Below, piece after piece: positions 9,072-19,462 of a DNA stretch of 64,000 nucleotides. The translations under genes were made by a program, and so were the position numbers. The DNA is from Thalassospira sp. MCCC 1A01148 (lineage in GTDB: Bacteria; Pseudomonadota; Alphaproteobacteria; Rhodospirillales; Thalassospiraceae): contig NZ_LPVZ01000019.1 of NCBI RefSeq assembly GCF_001613795.1, positions 124,001 through 188,000 of the forward strand, given 5' to 3'. Position 1 is the first letter of the stretch, and every line of letters begins with the position of its first letter. The notes under the pieces were generated by a model that was not told the DNA's origin, did not search any database, and was given only the letters and a program-made list of their open reading frames with translations.

Positions 9072-9089
9072 TTGCGGTACGTACCTCAA
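9072..9089. promoter_or_regulatory. LacI-type operator 2
   Basis: TTGCGGTACGTACCTCAA has a perfect 10-bp core palindrome (GGTACGTACC) and matches operator 1 at 16 of 18 positions. The 30-bp centre spacing is close to three helical turns, so two dimers could bind the same DNA face. Confidence 0.8.
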
Positions 9090-9164
9090 TTTTCTTGCAG
9101 AGACGTCTCCGATGGTTGAGGGTAAGATAGAAAAAAACAGACTGAATCTGGGCCTTATGAAACA

Positions 9165-10187
9165 ATGAGACCGACCACAAAAGATCTTGCGAAGGCCGCC
9201 GGTGTCAGCCTTGCGACGGTTGACCGGGTACTGAATGGACGATCCGGTGTGCGCCAGAAAACCGTCGATGCCGTTAACGACGCAATCACGCGCATCGGCT
9301 TTGAACGCAATCAGGTCGCCGCCACACTGGCCCGCCAGCGCGGCTATCGATTTGGATTTGTCGTGCCGCGTTCCGGTGACGAGTTCCTGAGTGTCATCAT
9401 CAAACATATCTCTGAATTTGATCAGGCCAGCCGGGCCGAGATGATCCAGACAAAAGTCATTCGCATTGACGACCATGACCCCCATCGCGCAGCAAGAACG
9501 CTTTCGCGTCTGTCAGCAGATGAATATGACGGCATCGCAATCATGGCCCCGGAAACCCCGCAAATTCGCGATGCGCTTTATCGGATGCGTGAACGCGGCA
9601 TTCAGACGGTTGCTATTGTTTCCAACCAGCAGGAAGAAGACGGCCAATCGTTTGTCGGCATTGATAACGTGGCCGCGGGCGCCACAGCCGGGCGCCTTAT
9701 GGCGCGGTTTCTTGGCACCCAATCGGGTGATATCCTTGTCCTTGCCGAAACCATGCAATCTCGCGACAGCCTTGAACGGCGCCTTGGCTTTGACCGCATC
9801 ATGAGCCCCGGCTGCCCGCAATTCCATGCGCTGCCAACCCTTGAAACACATGGCTATCCGGAACGAACCAAACTTGTTCTGGAAAACGCCTTCGCCGCCC
9901 ACCCCGATATCGTCGGATTGTACATCATGGGCTCGGAAGCGCGTTTGGCAATTGAATGCGCACGCAAGCTAAACCCTGACAAGAAACTGATTACCATTGC
10001 GCACGAGCGCACCCCATCCACTGAACAGGCGTTACGTGACAACAGGCTTGATGCACTGATCAATCAAGATCCCGGCCACATTGTACGAAGCGCCATTCGC
10101 ACCCTCAGAGCCAAATGCGAAAACCGCGAGACACTGGCCTCTCAGGAACGCATTCGCATCGAAATTCTGATTTCCGAAAATCTGTAA
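9165..10187 (+). CDS. LacI family transcriptional regulator
   Basis: 340 residues. The N-terminal HTH (TTKDLAKAAGVSLATVDRVL) and hinge helix region are typical of LacI/GalR, followed by a periplasmic-binding-protein-like sensor domain (about 62-340). ATG 9165 opens right at the HTH; the nearby ATG at 9156 stops after three codons. It is divergent from the SBP-permease-ATPase-kinase operon, with two 18-bp operators between them. It most likely represses that operon until the imported sugar or a derivative binds. No ribosome site stronger than scattered purines is visible. Confidence 0.93.
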   Translation: MRPTTKDLAKAAGVSLATVDRVLNGRSGVRQKTVDAVNDAITRIGFERNQVAATLARQRGYRFGFVVPRSGDEFLSVIIKHISEFDQASRAEMIQTKVIRIDDHDPHRAARTLSRLSADEYDGIAIMAPETPQIRDALYRMRERGIQTVAIVSNQQEEDGQSFVGIDNVAAGATAGRLMARFLGTQSGDILVLAETMQSRDSLERRLGFDRIMSPGCPQFHALPTLETHGYPERTKLVLENAFAAHPDIVGLYIMGSEARLAIECARKLNPDKKLITIAHERTPSTEQALRDNRLDALINQDPGHIVRSAIRTLRAKCENRETLASQERIRIEILISENL

Positions 10188-10265
10188 CGCGCCGATGTGG
10201 TGTGGCCTTCAAGAAAACATTTGGCAAAGCTGGTCAATGGCCGACTTCGCCCACCAGAACCGCAA

Positions 10266-10967
10266 TCAGATCGCAGAATGCTTGCGATAGCCCGGTGCAA
10301 ACAGAAGCCTGGCCGATGTGATGCCGGTGTTATTTTCCCAGGTGGTACGTTCCATCAGGAAAAGCGATGTGCCGGGGTCGGTGCGCAGCACCTTCGCCTC
10401 TGCCGCGCTGGCATTGACCGCGGAAAAATAGATATCGCCGCGCGTATAGGGTGCATGCAACACCAGCCATTCATTGGCGCTGATTTTTTCAAGATCGGCA
10501 TCAAGGATCGTCGGGGTTGCCTTGATCGACACCCAGCGATCCTCAAACATGAACGGTTTGCCATCGGCCAGATGAAGCGACGTGATATGCAGCATGTCGC
10601 TTTCGGCCGTGACACCCAGATTGGCGCAGATTTCCGGGGGCGGTGTGCGCCGTTCGCTAAACAGCAGGGCGTAGGCATATTTCTGTCCGCGCCCTTCGAT
10701 CTCAAGCCGGATGACCGGAATATCAAGCTTGGCGCGCCGCACCGGGTGGGCCGCCACGCGCGTGCCCGCCTTGCGCCTGCGATCCAGGAACCCTTCGGAT
10801 GCCAGTTCGCGCAGCGCACGGTTCACGGTGGCCCGCGCACAGCCAAGTTGCTCGGCCAGCTCGACTTCCTTGGGGATCAGATCGCCGGGCTTCCAAACAC
10901 GCGTATGAATGCGGCGCAAAACCTCGTCATGGACGGATTGCCAGCTTTGCTGTTCCGTGCTGTTCAC
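10266..10967 (-). CDS. hutC: Histidine utilisation repressor HutC (GntR family)
   Basis: 233 residues. An N-terminal GntR winged helix (SVHDEVLRRI, then PKEVELAEQLGCARATVNRAL) is followed by a UTRA ligand domain (about 95-233), the HutC architecture. In characterised HutC proteins urocanate is the inducer. The gene overlaps hutF by 4 bp (10964-10967) and is co-transcribed with it, divergent from hutIHGU. A palindrome at 12365-12378 between the two units is its likely operator. The gene ends convergent with the LacI gene, 78 bp away. Confidence 0.93.
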   Translation of the reverse strand: MNSTEQQSWQSVHDEVLRRIHTRVWKPGDLIPKEVELAEQLGCARATVNRALRELASEGFLDRRRKAGTRVAAHPVRRAKLDIPVIRLEIEGRGQKYAYALLFSERRTPPPEICANLGVTAESDMLHITSLHLADGKPFMFEDRWVSIKATPTILDADLEKISANEWLVLHAPYTRGDIYFSAVNASAAEAKVLRTDPGTSLFLMERTTWENNTGITSARLLFAPGYRKHSAI

Positions 10968-12337
10968 ACTGCTTCCTTGAGTTGTTCCATCACTTTGCGA
11001 TACCGGCTGGTGATTGCGTCATGGGCGATGTGGCGGCCCTCGGTCACAACATGGCGACCGGCCGACCAGACATCACGCACCATGCGATCATCTCCGGCAA
11101 AGATATATGTATCGAGGATCGTATCGCCTGTCCGGCCGATCAGGTCAACCGCCGAACCATCAAGGGCCATCAAATCGGCCAGTGCGCCGACCTCAATCCG
11201 GCCTGCATCGCGCCCGGCGGCCTGTGCGCCGCCCTTGGCCGCTGCATCATAAATGCGCCGTGCGGTCGATTTTTGTTCGGTTGCCAAAGCCGCGCGGGAA
11301 TTATCGCGCAGGCGCTGGCTGTATTCCAATGTGCGGAGTTCTTCCGAAAGCGAAATACGGATATTGGAATCCGATCCCACACCAATCACGCCACCGGCAT
11401 TGAGATAACGAACGCCATCAAAGATACCATCGCCCAGACTGCTTTCGGTGATCGGGCACAGCCCCGCCACAGCACCGGTTTTGGCGAGGGCAAGCGTTTC
11501 GTGTTCTTCCATCTGTGTACAGTGGATCAAACACCAGTTCGCATTAACATCGGCATTTTCAAGCAGCCATTCGGTCGGGCGCTTGCCCCAGCTTTCACGA
11601 ACTTCATCGACCTCGGCCAGTTGTTCGGCCAGATGCATGTGGATCGGTCCGTCCTTGGAAAGAAGACTTGTCGCAAGCAGGTCTTCACGGCCCACCGCAC
11701 GCAGGGAATGCGGCGCGACACCCATTACCGTATCCGCGGGAAGGTTTTTGATTGCGCGAGCGGATTCCTCATACAATTTGGTAAACTGGTCGGGATCGTT
11801 GCCAAACCGGATTTGACCGGGACCAAGCGGGCGCTTGTCACAGCCGCCATATTGATAATGCACCGGCAGAAGCGTCAGGCCGATGCCGGTGATTTCGGTG
11901 GCCGCTGCGATACGTTCGGCCATCTCGGCGATATTGTCATACAAATGCCCGCCGGGGCGGTGATGCAGGTAATGGAACTCTGTATTGTTGGCATACCCGG
12001 CTTCCAGCATTTCCATCTGAACGAAGGCTGCGATCGCCTCGACATGGTCCGGGGTCAGCTGATCCAGAAAGCGGAACATCAATTGCCGCCAGGTCCAGAA
12101 GGTATCGCGCGGATCAGGGCCGCGCCTTTCGGTCAGGCCGGCCATGGAGCGCTGAAACGCGTGGCTGTGCAGGTTTGAGATCGCCGGAAGAAGAATATCG
12201 GTTTTGCTCGTGGCATCGGATGGCGCAGCAGAATCGGCCTGAATCGCAGCAATTCTGCCATTCTCATCAATCTCGATCCGGACATTGTGCTGCCAGCCTG
12301 ATGTCGTAAGTGCCTGATTTGCCCAAAGAACCTTCAT
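10964..12337 (-). CDS. hutF: Formimidoylglutamate deiminase HutF
   Basis: 457 residues, amidohydrolase superfamily. The metal-site motif HSHAFQR is near the N-terminus, with PHSLRAV, HMHLAEQ and GSDSNIRISL further along, matching HutF. It converts N-formimidoyl-L-glutamate to N-formyl-L-glutamate and ammonia, the step that commits the pathway to the five-step route with HutG. I start at ATG 12337 (MKVLWANQA). The longer open frame would run through the operator and promoter region, and the extra N-terminus is not HutF-like. First gene of hutF-hutC. Confidence 0.95.
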   Translation of the reverse strand: MKVLWANQALTTSGWQHNVRIEIDENGRIAAIQADSAAPSDATSKTDILLPAISNLHSHAFQRSMAGLTERRGPDPRDTFWTWRQLMFRFLDQLTPDHVEAIAAFVQMEMLEAGYANNTEFHYLHHRPGGHLYDNIAEMAERIAAATEITGIGLTLLPVHYQYGGCDKRPLGPGQIRFGNDPDQFTKLYEESARAIKNLPADTVMGVAPHSLRAVGREDLLATSLLSKDGPIHMHLAEQLAEVDEVRESWGKRPTEWLLENADVNANWCLIHCTQMEEHETLALAKTGAVAGLCPITESSLGDGIFDGVRYLNAGGVIGVGSDSNIRISLSEELRTLEYSQRLRDNSRAALATEQKSTARRIYDAAAKGGAQAAGRDAGRIEVGALADLMALDGSAVDLIGRTGDTILDTYIFAGDDRMVRDVWSAGRHVVTEGRHIAHDAITSRYRKVMEQLKEAV

Positions 12338-12351
12338 TGCCTCTACCCGTC

Positions 12352-12382
12352 TTGACAGAAATATTATGTACGTACATATTAT
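12352..12382. promoter_or_regulatory. hut divergent promoter with HutC operator
   Basis: A 14-bp perfect palindrome TATGTACGTACATA occupies 12365-12378, with outer matches at 12361-12363/12380-12382. TTGACA at 12352-12357 is a good -35 for hutI, with CATATT or TATTAT (12375-12382) as -10, so the operator sits in the spacer and bound HutC would block RNA polymerase. Palindromes built on TGTA/TACA are the known form of HutC sites. Confidence 0.8.
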
Positions 12383-12419
12383 CTTTAATAACAAACTTAT
12401 CAAGGGGTGATGCTTCGCG

Positions 12420-13622
12420 ATGCTGCTTCGAAACGCAAAAATCGTCACGATTGAGGATCAGGACAGTTATGGCCTGATCGAGTGCGGCGCGATTGCCATC
12501 AAGGACGGCCTGATCGATTGGGTTGGCGCGGATGACGCCATCCCGGCCGAATATCTTGACGGTCCAGTGCGTGACCTTGAAGGTCGCCTGATCACCCCGG
12601 CCCTGATTGATTGCCATACCCATGTTGTCCATGGCGGCGACCGCGCGGTTGAGTTTGAAATGCGCCTGCAGGGTGCAAGCTATGAAGAAGTCGCGCGTGC
12701 TGGCGGCGGCATTGTTTCGACCGTGAAGGCGACCCGCGAAGCATCAATTGAGGATCTTCTGACATCCGCCCTACCGCGCGTGGATGCGCTGCTGGCAGAG
12801 GGCGTGTCGGTGATCGAGGTCAAGTCGGGTTACGGCCTTGATCGCGAGACCGAACTTAATATGCTGCGCGCAGCCCGGAAAATTGCCGATCATCGTAATG
12901 TGCGGATCAAGACCACCTTCCTTGGCGCCCATGCGGTGCCGGTTGAATATAAAGACAACCCGGACGGCTATATTGATGATGTCTGCATTCCGGCCCTGAA
13001 AGCCGCCCACGCCGAAGGGCTGGTGGACGCCGTTGACGGTTTCTGCGAAGGCATTGCCTTTAACACCGATCAAATCAAACGCGTTTTTGATGTTGCCCGC
13101 GAGCTTGGCATTCCGGTCAAACTCCATGCCGAACAGCTATCGAACATCGGCGGCACCAAACTGGCCGCCGAATATGGGGCAATTTCGGTCGATCATATTG
13201 AATACGCCACCGAAGAAGACGCGGTCGCCATGGCCAAGGCTGGCTCCGTCGCGGTACTTCTGCCCGGTGCGTTTTATACCCTGCATGAAACCCAGTTGCC
13301 GCCGATTGACGCATTCCGCAAGCACGGCGTGCCGATGGCAATTGCGACCGATTGCAATCCCGGCTCTTCGCCGCTGGCATCAATCCTTTTGACCATGAAC
13401 ATGTCCTGCACGCTGTTCCGCCTGACGCCCGAAGAAGCGCTTGTTGGCGCGACTGCCCATGCGGCGCGCGCCCTTGGTCTGTCGGATACCGGTCGGATCA
13501 AGCCGGGACTGCGGGCTGATCTTGCCATCTGGAATGCCAAACACCCGGCCGAGCTTGCATACCGCATCGGGTTCAACCCGCTGTTCGAACGCATTGTTGG
13601 CGGTGAAAGCACCGCCGCCTGA
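12420..13622 (+). CDS. hutI: Imidazolonepropionase HutI
   Basis: 400 residues, amidohydrolase family, normal HutI length. The metal-binding motif is [13 protein letters not shown], followed by the HutI-typical [13 protein letters not shown], then HAEQLSN and [10 protein letters not shown]. It hydrolyses 4-imidazolone-5-propionate to N-formimidoylglutamate. The start at 12420 follows an AAGGGG run with slightly long spacing; the ATG at 12409 is in a different frame. It leads hutI-hutH-hutG-hutU, divergent from hutF-hutC. Confidence 0.96.
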   Translation: MLLRNAKIVTIEDQDSYGLIECGAIAIKDGLIDWVGADDAIPAEYLDGPVRDLEGRLITPALIDCHTHVVHGGDRAVEFEMRLQGASYEEVARAGGGIVSTVKATREASIEDLLTSALPRVDALLAEGVSVIEVKSGYGLDRETELNMLRAARKIADHRNVRIKTTFLGAHAVPVEYKDNPDGYIDDVCIPALKAAHAEGLVDAVDGFCEGIAFNTDQIKRVFDVARELGIPVKLHAEQLSNIGGTKLAAEYGAISVDHIEYATEEDAVAMAKAGSVAVLLPGAFYTLHETQLPPIDAFRKHGVPMAIATDCNPGSSPLASILLTMNMSCTLFRLTPEEALVGATAHAARALGLSDTGRIKPGLRADLAIWNAKHPAELAYRIGFNPLFERIVGGESTAA

Positions 13623-13672
13623 ACCCAAAGATAACTGCGCCACCGCATCAACATATGCCCTGAGGATAGATT

Positions 13673-15214
13673 ATGACTGTCACCCTTATCCCCGCCTCGG
13701 TCAAACTGGCAGAGCTTGAACGCATCTGGCGTGATCAGGTCGCAGTCAAACTCGACCCATCGGCCCGCGACGATGTTGAAGCCGCAAACGCAATGGTGCG
13801 CAAGGCGGCCGACGGCAGCGACGCGGTATATGGCGTGAATACAGGCTTTGGCAAACTGGCCTCGGTCAAGATTGCCCCGGAAGATACCGAAACCCTGCAA
13901 CGCAACCTGATCCTCAGCCATTGCTGCGGCGTGGGTGAGCCGCTTGATATCGCGACCACCCGTTTGATGATGGCGTTGAAGTTGCTGTCGCTTGGTCGCG
14001 GGGCATCGGGTGTGCGCTGGGATCTGATCGAACTGATCGAAGGCATGCTGGCCAAGGGTGTTACCCCCGTCGTCCCGTCGCAAGGATCGGTTGGCGCATC
14101 GGGCGATCTGGCCCCGCTGGCGCACATGGCAGCCGTCATGATCGGTGCGGGCGAAGCCACATATGAAGGTAAAACCCTTCCGGGTGGCGAGGCACTTGCC
14201 AAGGCCGGCCTGACCCCGGTTGTACTGGGTCCGAAAGAGGGCCTGGCGCTGATTAACGGTACGCAGTTTTCCACAGCCTGCGCGCTGGTCGGGCTGTTTT
14301 CGGCATGGCGCAATGCGGCGAGTTCGATTGTCACAGCATCGCTTTCGACCGATGCCATCATGGGATCGACCGCCCCGCTGGTCGATGAAATCCATACGCT
14401 GCGCGGTCATCCAGGCCAGATCAATGTCGCGCGTGCGATGCGCGATCTGATGACCGGATCGGAAATCCGCGAAAGCCACCGCGAAGGCGATACCCGCGTT
14501 CAGGACCCCTATTGCATCCGCTGCCAGCCGCAAGTCACCGGGGCGGCGATGGATTTGCTGCGCTTTGCCGGTCAGACGCTTGAGATCGAAGCCAATGCCG
14601 TGACCGACAACCCGCTGGTTCTGAAAGAAGACGGCCGCATTGTTTCGGGCGGCAACTTCCATGCCGAGCCGGTGGCGTTTGCCGCCGATCAGATCGCGCT
14701 TGCCGTTGCCGAGATCGGTGCAATTGCCCAGCGCCGTGTCGCATTGATGGTCGATCCGACCCTGTCACATGATTTGCCGCCGTTCCTGACCCCGGAGCCC
14801 GGCCTGAATTCCGGCCTGATGATTGCCGAAGTCACGACCGCAGCCCTGATGAGTGAAAACAAGCATCTCGCCAACCCGTGTTCGACCGATAGCACACCGA
14901 CCAGTGCCAATCAGGAAGACCACGTGTCGATGGCGGCCCACGGCGCACGCCGCCTGGCCCGGATGAACGCCAATCTTTCCAAAATTCTTGGTGTCGAGCT
15001 GATCTGTGCCGCGCAGGGTGTTGAATTCCGTGCGCCGCTTAAGACCAGCCCGGGGCTGCTCAATGTTCTGAAATCCGTTCGTGCCGACATTCCGACCGTC
15101 AAGGAAGACCGTTACATGGCGCCGGATTTGGCCAAGGCCGCAGAGCTTGTAAGCCAAGGCACCCTTGTCGCCGCGGCCAAGCTTTCGGGCTTTGTCGTTG
15201 GGGAGGATGCATAA
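13673..15214 (+). CDS. hutH: Histidine ammonia-lyase HutH
   Basis: 513 residues. The Ala-Ser-Gly triad (142-144, in [15 protein letters not shown]) forms the MIO electrophile. Tyr53 in [21 protein letters not shown] and the [20 protein letters not shown] region complete the family pattern. It removes ammonia from L-histidine to give urocanate, the first step of the pathway and the source of the HutC inducer. ATG 13673 has a GAGGAT ribosome site. It lies 50 bp after hutI and 2 bp before hutG. Confidence 0.97.
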   Translation: MTVTLIPASVKLAELERIWRDQVAVKLDPSARDDVEAANAMVRKAADGSDAVYGVNTGFGKLASVKIAPEDTETLQRNLILSHCCGVGEPLDIATTRLMMALKLLSLGRGASGVRWDLIELIEGMLAKGVTPVVPSQGSVGASGDLAPLAHMAAVMIGAGEATYEGKTLPGGEALAKAGLTPVVLGPKEGLALINGTQFSTACALVGLFSAWRNAASSIVTASLSTDAIMGSTAPLVDEIHTLRGHPGQINVARAMRDLMTGSEIRESHREGDTRVQDPYCIRCQPQVTGAAMDLLRFAGQTLEIEANAVTDNPLVLKEDGRIVSGGNFHAEPVAFAADQIALAVAEIGAIAQRRVALMVDPTLSHDLPPFLTPEPGLNSGLMIAEVTTAALMSENKHLANPCSTDSTPTSANQEDHVSMAAHGARRLARMNANLSKILGVELICAAQGVEFRAPLKTSPGLLNVLKSVRADIPTVKEDRYMAPDLAKAAELVSQGTLVAAAKLSGFVVGEDA

Positions 15215-15216
15215 TC

Positions 15217-16020
15217 ATGACCAACCCGGTTGAAATCAAGCGCGGCGATAGCCCGGTCGTTCTGGGTCTGCCCCACACGGGTACTTTTGTGCCAGGTGAC
15301 ATTGCAGCAAAGCTGAATGATCGTGGCCGTGAACTGGCTGATACCGACTGGCATATTCACACCCTTTATGACGGGTTGCTGGATGGTGCGACGACGGTGC
15401 GTGCGACGTTCCATCGTTATGTGATTGATGCCAACCGCGACCCCGAAGGTGTCAGCCTTTATCCCGGTCAAAACACCACCACCCTTGTGCCGCTGACCGA
15501 TTTTGACGGCGAGAATATCTGGAACGTTGCCCCGACCGAGGATGACATCGCCTATCGGGCGGCAACCTTCCACGCGCCCTATCATCAGGCACTGGCCGCC
15601 GAGCTTGAGCGCGTGCGCGCCAAACACGGTGTGGCGATCCTTTATGATTGCCATTCGATCCGCTCGCACATTCCGTTCCTGTTTGACGGGACCCTGCCGG
15701 ACTTCAATATCGGCACCAATCTGGGCGCGACATGCGATCCGATGATCGAAACGCTGACGTCGGAAATCTGTTCGCAGGCCCAAGGATACAGTGCGGTTCT
15801 GAACGGTCGTTTCAAGGGTGGCTGGACCACCCGCCATTACGGCCGCCCGGAGATCAATCAACACGCCATCCAGATGGAACTGGCGCAATCCACCTATCTG
15901 ACGGCCGAGGAAGCCCCTTGGTCCTATGACGAAAGCCGTGCAGCAAAATTGCGCACGCATCTTACTGAAATCCTTAAGACACTGGCCGATTTGGCCCCAG
16001 CACTAAGAGGCAAGTCATGA
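15217..16020 (+). CDS. hutG: N-formylglutamate deformylase HutG
   Basis: 267 residues, N-formylglutamate amidohydrolase family. Motifs: LPHTGTFVP near the N-terminus, [36 protein letters not shown] and [13 protein letters not shown]. It releases formate and L-glutamate, finishing the five-step route that needs HutF, so formamide is not the one-carbon product here. The gene starts 2 bp after hutH, and its stop overlaps the hutU start by 4 bp (ATGA). Confidence 0.94.
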   Translation: MTNPVEIKRGDSPVVLGLPHTGTFVPGDIAAKLNDRGRELADTDWHIHTLYDGLLDGATTVRATFHRYVIDANRDPEGVSLYPGQNTTTLVPLTDFDGENIWNVAPTEDDIAYRAATFHAPYHQALAAELERVRAKHGVAILYDCHSIRSHIPFLFDGTLPDFNIGTNLGATCDPMIETLTSEICSQAQGYSAVLNGRFKGGWTTRHYGRPEINQHAIQMELAQSTYLTAEEAPWSYDESRAAKLRTHLTEILKTLADLAPALRGKS

Positions 16021-17693
16021 CCAACAATCCGCGTCACAACCAGCGTGATATCTATCCCGACACCGGGAGCGAAATTTCGGCGAAAAGCTGGCTGACCGAA
16101 GCACCGATGCGCATGTTGATGAACAACCTGCATCCCGATGTTGCCGAAAACCCGCATGAGCTGGTTGTTTATGGCGGCATTGGCCGGGCTGCGCGCACCT
16201 GGAAGGACTTCGATCAGATCGTTGCCAGCCTGAAGGAACTTGAAGATGATCAGACCCTTCTGGTGCAGTCAGGCAAGCCGGTTGGTGTATTCCGCACCCA
16301 CAAGGACGCACCGCGCGTTCTGATCGCGAACTCCAACCTTGTGCCGCATTGGGCCAACTGGGACCATTTCAACGAACTCGATAAGAAAGGTCTGGCGATG
16401 TATGGCCAGATGACGGCGGGTTCGTGGATCTATATCGGGTCACAGGGCATCGTTCAGGGCACCTATGAAACCTTTGTCGAGGCAGGCCGCCAGCATTATG
16501 ACGGTGACCTTAAGGGCAAATGGATCCTGACCGGTGGCCTTGGCGGCATGGGTGGCGCACAGCCGTTGGCCGCCGTGATGGCCGGTGCATGCTGTTTGGC
16601 AGTCGAGTGCGATGAAACCCGTGCAGACTTCCGCCTGCGCACCCGTTATGTCGACGAGAAGACCCATTCGCTGGACGAAGCGCTTGAAATGATCGAACGC
16701 TGGACCAAGGCAGGCGAAGCCAAGTCCGTTGCCCTGATCGGCAATGCGGCCGATGTCTTCCCGGAACTGGTCAAGCGCGGCGTTCGCCCGGACATCGTCA
16801 CCGACCAGACATCAGCACATGATCCCGTGCATGGATACCTGCCGCAGGGTTGGACCGTTGCCGAATGGCGCGAAAAGCAGGAATCCGATCCCAAGGCTGT
16901 CTCCAAGGCCGCACGTGCTTCGATGCGCGTTCAGGTCGAGGCCATGGTTGCCTTCCACGAGGCGGGCGTCCCGACGGTCGATTACGGCAACAACATCCGT
17001 CAGATGGCGCTTGAGGAAGGGTTTGAAAACGCCTTTGCTTTCCCGGGGTTTGTTCCGGCCTATATCCGTCCGCTGTTCTGCAAGGGCATCGGTCCGTTCC
17101 GTTGGGCAGCACTTTCGGGTGATCCGGAGGACATCTACAAGACCGACCAGAAGGTCAAGGAACTGATCCCCGATGATCCGCACCTGCATAACTGGCTGGA
17201 TATGGCGCGCGAACGCATTTCGTTCCAGGGCCTACCGGCGCGTATTTGCTGGGTCGGTCTGGGACAGCGCCATCGTCTGGGTATGGCGTTTAACGAAATG
17301 GTCAAGAATGGTGAACTGAAAGCCCCGGTCGTCATCGGGCGTGACCATCTTGACAGCGGTTCGGTCGCAAGTCCGAACCGCGAGACCGAAGCCATGAAAG
17401 ATGGCTCGGATGCGGTCAGTGACTGGCCGTTGCTTAATGCGCTGCTGAATACGGCGTCCGGGGCAACCTGGGTATCGCTGCATCATGGCGGCGGTGTCGG
17501 AATGGGCTTCTCGCAGCATTCCGGCATGGTGATTTGTTGTGACGGCACAGAAGATGCCGCACGAAGGGTCGAACGCGTCCTTTGGAACGATCCCGCAACC
17601 GGTGTGATGCGTCATGCGGATGCAGGATATGACATCGCACTGGATTGCGCACGAGAACACGGGCTGAACCTGCCCGGGATTCTCGGCAAGTAA
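16017..17693 (+). CDS. hutU: Urocanate hydratase HutU
   Basis: 558 residues, the standard length. Typical HutU segments are visible: [27 protein letters not shown] (NAD-binding glycine-rich loop), [30 protein letters not shown] and the C-terminal [19 protein letters not shown]. It adds water to urocanate with tightly bound NAD+, forming imidazolonepropionate. Translationally coupled to hutG. The TRAP transporter genes start 77 bp downstream on the same strand. Confidence 0.97.
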   Translation: MTNNPRHNQRDIYPDTGSEISAKSWLTEAPMRMLMNNLHPDVAENPHELVVYGGIGRAARTWKDFDQIVASLKELEDDQTLLVQSGKPVGVFRTHKDAPRVLIANSNLVPHWANWDHFNELDKKGLAMYGQMTAGSWIYIGSQGIVQGTYETFVEAGRQHYDGDLKGKWILTGGLGGMGGAQPLAAVMAGACCLAVECDETRADFRLRTRYVDEKTHSLDEALEMIERWTKAGEAKSVALIGNAADVFPELVKRGVRPDIVTDQTSAHDPVHGYLPQGWTVAEWREKQESDPKAVSKAARASMRVQVEAMVAFHEAGVPTVDYGNNIRQMALEEGFENAFAFPGFVPAYIRPLFCKGIGPFRWAALSGDPEDIYKTDQKVKELIPDDPHLHNWLDMARERISFQGLPARICWVGLGQRHRLGMAFNEMVKNGELKAPVVIGRDHLDSGSVASPNRETEAMKDGSDAVSDWPLLNALLNTASGATWVSLHHGGGVGMGFSQHSGMVICCDGTEDAARRVERVLWNDPATGVMRHADAGYDIALDCAREHGLNLPGILGK

Positions 17694-17770
17694 GTCGAAC
17701 TTTCACGTGGGGGCAATGACGATTGCCCCTGCACCGCCCTTTTGGGGTACAATCAAGGAGGCTTCTTAAC

Positions 17771-18865
17771 ATGAAAAGACGTGAATTTCTGACCGCCGGT
17801 GTTGCCGGCGCAGGTGCAGCGGCCGCTGCAACATTCGCAACCCCTGCCATCGCACAGGACAAGCGCCAGTGGAACATGGTTACCGCATGGCCGAAAAACC
17901 TGCCTGGGCCGGGTGTCGCTGCACAGAAACTGGCAGACCGTATCACCACACTTTCGGGCGGTCGTCTTGAAGTCAAACTTCATGCGGCTGGCGAACTGGT
18001 TCCGGGCAATGGTGTTTTTGACGCCGTCGCCGAAGGTACGGCCGAGATTTATCACGCGGTTCCGGCATACTGGGGTTCGAAATCCAAAGGTATCCTTCTG
18101 TTCGGGTCGCAGCCGTTTGGCCTGCGTGCCGATGAACAGGTTGGCTGGCTGAACTATGGTGGCGGTCAGGAACTGTATGACGAAGTCTATGGCCAGTTCG
18201 GTCTTAAACCGTTCCTTTGCGGTAACTCCGGCCCGCAGTGGGCAGGTTGGTTCCGCAACGAAATCAACTCGGTAGATGACCTCAAGGGTCTCAAGTTCCG
18301 TACCACCGGTCTGGCATCGGAGATGTGCTCGAAACTTGGCATGGCGGTTCAGGCCATGGGCGGCCGTGACATGTTCCAGGCACTTCAGTCTGGTGCGCTT
18401 GATGCCGGTGAGTTCATTGGCCCGTGGAGTGACAGTGCGCTTGGCTTCTATCAGGTTGCCAAGAACTACTACTGGCCGGGTGTTGGTGAGCCGTCCTCAG
18501 CCGAGGAATGTGCGGTGAACGCCAAGGCCTATGCCGATCTTCCCGATGACCTGAAAGCCGTCGTCAAGTTCGCGGCAGACAGCCTTTATAACGAAGTCTG
18601 GACCGAGTACGAGACCAAGCATGCCATGGCGCTGAAACAGCTTGTTGCAGAACAGGATGTCAAGGTTCGCAAGCTTCCGGACGAAGTTGTCGAAGCCATG
18701 GCCAAAGCCGGTGCCGAGGTGATTGCGGAGCTTCGCGAAAGCGACGATGCACTGACCCGCAAAGTTACGGAAAGCTTTGTTTCTTACCGTGACCTGATCG
18801 GCGGTTACATGACCTATGCCGATAACGGTCAGATGAATGCACGCGCCAAAGCGCTCGGCTTCTGA
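17771..18865 (+). CDS. TRAP transporter substrate-binding protein, TakP-like
   Basis: 364 residues from ATG 17771 with an AAGGAGG ribosome site. The N-terminus KRREFLTAGVAGAG is a twin-arginine (Tat) signal ending near AIAQ, so the protein is probably exported folded. The body resembles the 2-oxo-acid-binding TakP group: WPKNLPGPG, a PWSDSALGFYQVAKNYYWPG segment and the conserved Arg in KGLKFRTTG that holds a carboxylate. It follows hutU in the same direction, so an acid of the histidine pathway (urocanate, imidazole-pyruvate or -lactate) is a possible ligand; that is inference. The other subunits follow after a terminator. Confidence 0.9.
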   Translation: MKRREFLTAGVAGAGAAAAATFATPAIAQDKRQWNMVTAWPKNLPGPGVAAQKLADRITTLSGGRLEVKLHAAGELVPGNGVFDAVAEGTAEIYHAVPAYWGSKSKGILLFGSQPFGLRADEQVGWLNYGGGQELYDEVYGQFGLKPFLCGNSGPQWAGWFRNEINSVDDLKGLKFRTTGLASEMCSKLGMAVQAMGGRDMFQALQSGALDAGEFIGPWSDSALGFYQVAKNYYWPGVGEPSSAEECAVNAKAYADLPDDLKAVVKFAADSLYNEVWTEYETKHAMALKQLVAEQDVKVRKLPDEVVEAMAKAGAEVIAELRESDDALTRKVTESFVSYRDLIGGYMTYADNGQMNARAKALGF

Positions 18866-18875
18866 TAAACACTGA

Positions 18876-18909
18876 AACCGACGCTGGACAAACCAGCGTC
18901 GGTTTTTTC
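18876..18909 (+). terminator. Intrinsic terminator or attenuator after the TRAP SBP
   Basis: A 13-bp perfect stem (AAACCGACGCTGG with its complement), a 5-nt loop and a T6 run lie between the SBP and small permease genes. Placed inside the transporter operon, it should let much more SBP than membrane subunit be made. Confidence 0.88.
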
Positions 18910-18940
18910 TTTTCAGGCGTGCCTTTCGCGGGGAGATGTC

Positions 18941-19462
18941 ATGCAACGCCTTGCTGATGCACTTGATCAGGTAAACATTTGGACCGGAAAGACTGTGCGC
19001 TGGTTCGCACTTTTGATGGTTCTGTTGCAATTTACCGTGGTCATGCTGCGCTATGTTTTCGGGTTTAGTTCGATTGCGCTAAATGAAAGCGTTCTGTATC
19101 TGCATGCCGCTTTGTTCATGTTGGGGGCGGGTTATACGCTGTTGGTTGATGGCCATGTCCGCGTGGACATTTTTTATGCCGCAGCCACCGACAGGACCAA
19201 GGCGCGGATCGATGCGTTTGGCTATGTGGTACTGGCAATCCCGTCGATGGCAGCCCTGCTGTATTGGACCTGGCCGTCGGTGGTCAATTCGATCGCGATG
19301 ATGGAAGGGGCCATTTCGGTGGGTGGCATTCCCGCCGTCTGGCTTTTGAAATCACTGATACCGGCCTTTTGCATTCTTTTGATTATTCAGTCTGTCGCCT
19401 GCTTGCTCAGACAGATCATTGCCTTGCGCAGTGGCGTTGAAGACCGGGGTGCGCAAAGCTAA
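18941..19462 (+). CDS. TRAP transporter small permease (DctQ-like)
   Basis: 173 residues with four predicted membrane helices (about 17-37, 48-66, 94-112 and 130-155) and the DctQ-family stretch SVLYLHAALFMLGAGYTLLVDGHVRVD. This Q subunit joins the M subunit in the inner membrane to form the Na+-driven importer. Its stop overlaps the dctM start by one base (TAATG). A GGGGAG site precedes ATG 18941. It belongs with the TakP-like SBP upstream. Confidence 0.9.
   Translation: MQRLADALDQVNIWTGKTVRWFALLMVLLQFTVVMLRYVFGFSSIALNESVLYLHAALFMLGAGYTLLVDGHVRVDIFYAAATDRTKARIDAFGYVVLAIPSMAALLYWTWPSVVNSIAMMEGAISVGGIPAVWLLKSLIPAFCILLIIQSVACLLRQIIALRSGVEDRGAQS

Noticed and set aside
8977-9180. N-terminal extension of the sugar SBP to 9180
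   Set aside because: It would run through both LacI operators and hide the signal peptide. ATG 8976 has a strong ribosome site.
10799-12178. 459-codon plus-strand open frame over hutF/hutC
   Set aside because: Runs across the end of one gene and the start of another on the opposite strand, with no family match; hutF and hutC are unmistakable.
13274-14662. Long minus-strand open frame (462 codons) opposite hutI and hutH
   Set aside because: It mirrors the strongly coding hutI/hutH frames, has no recognisable domain and no ribosome site. Such antisense frames are expected in GC-rich coding DNA.
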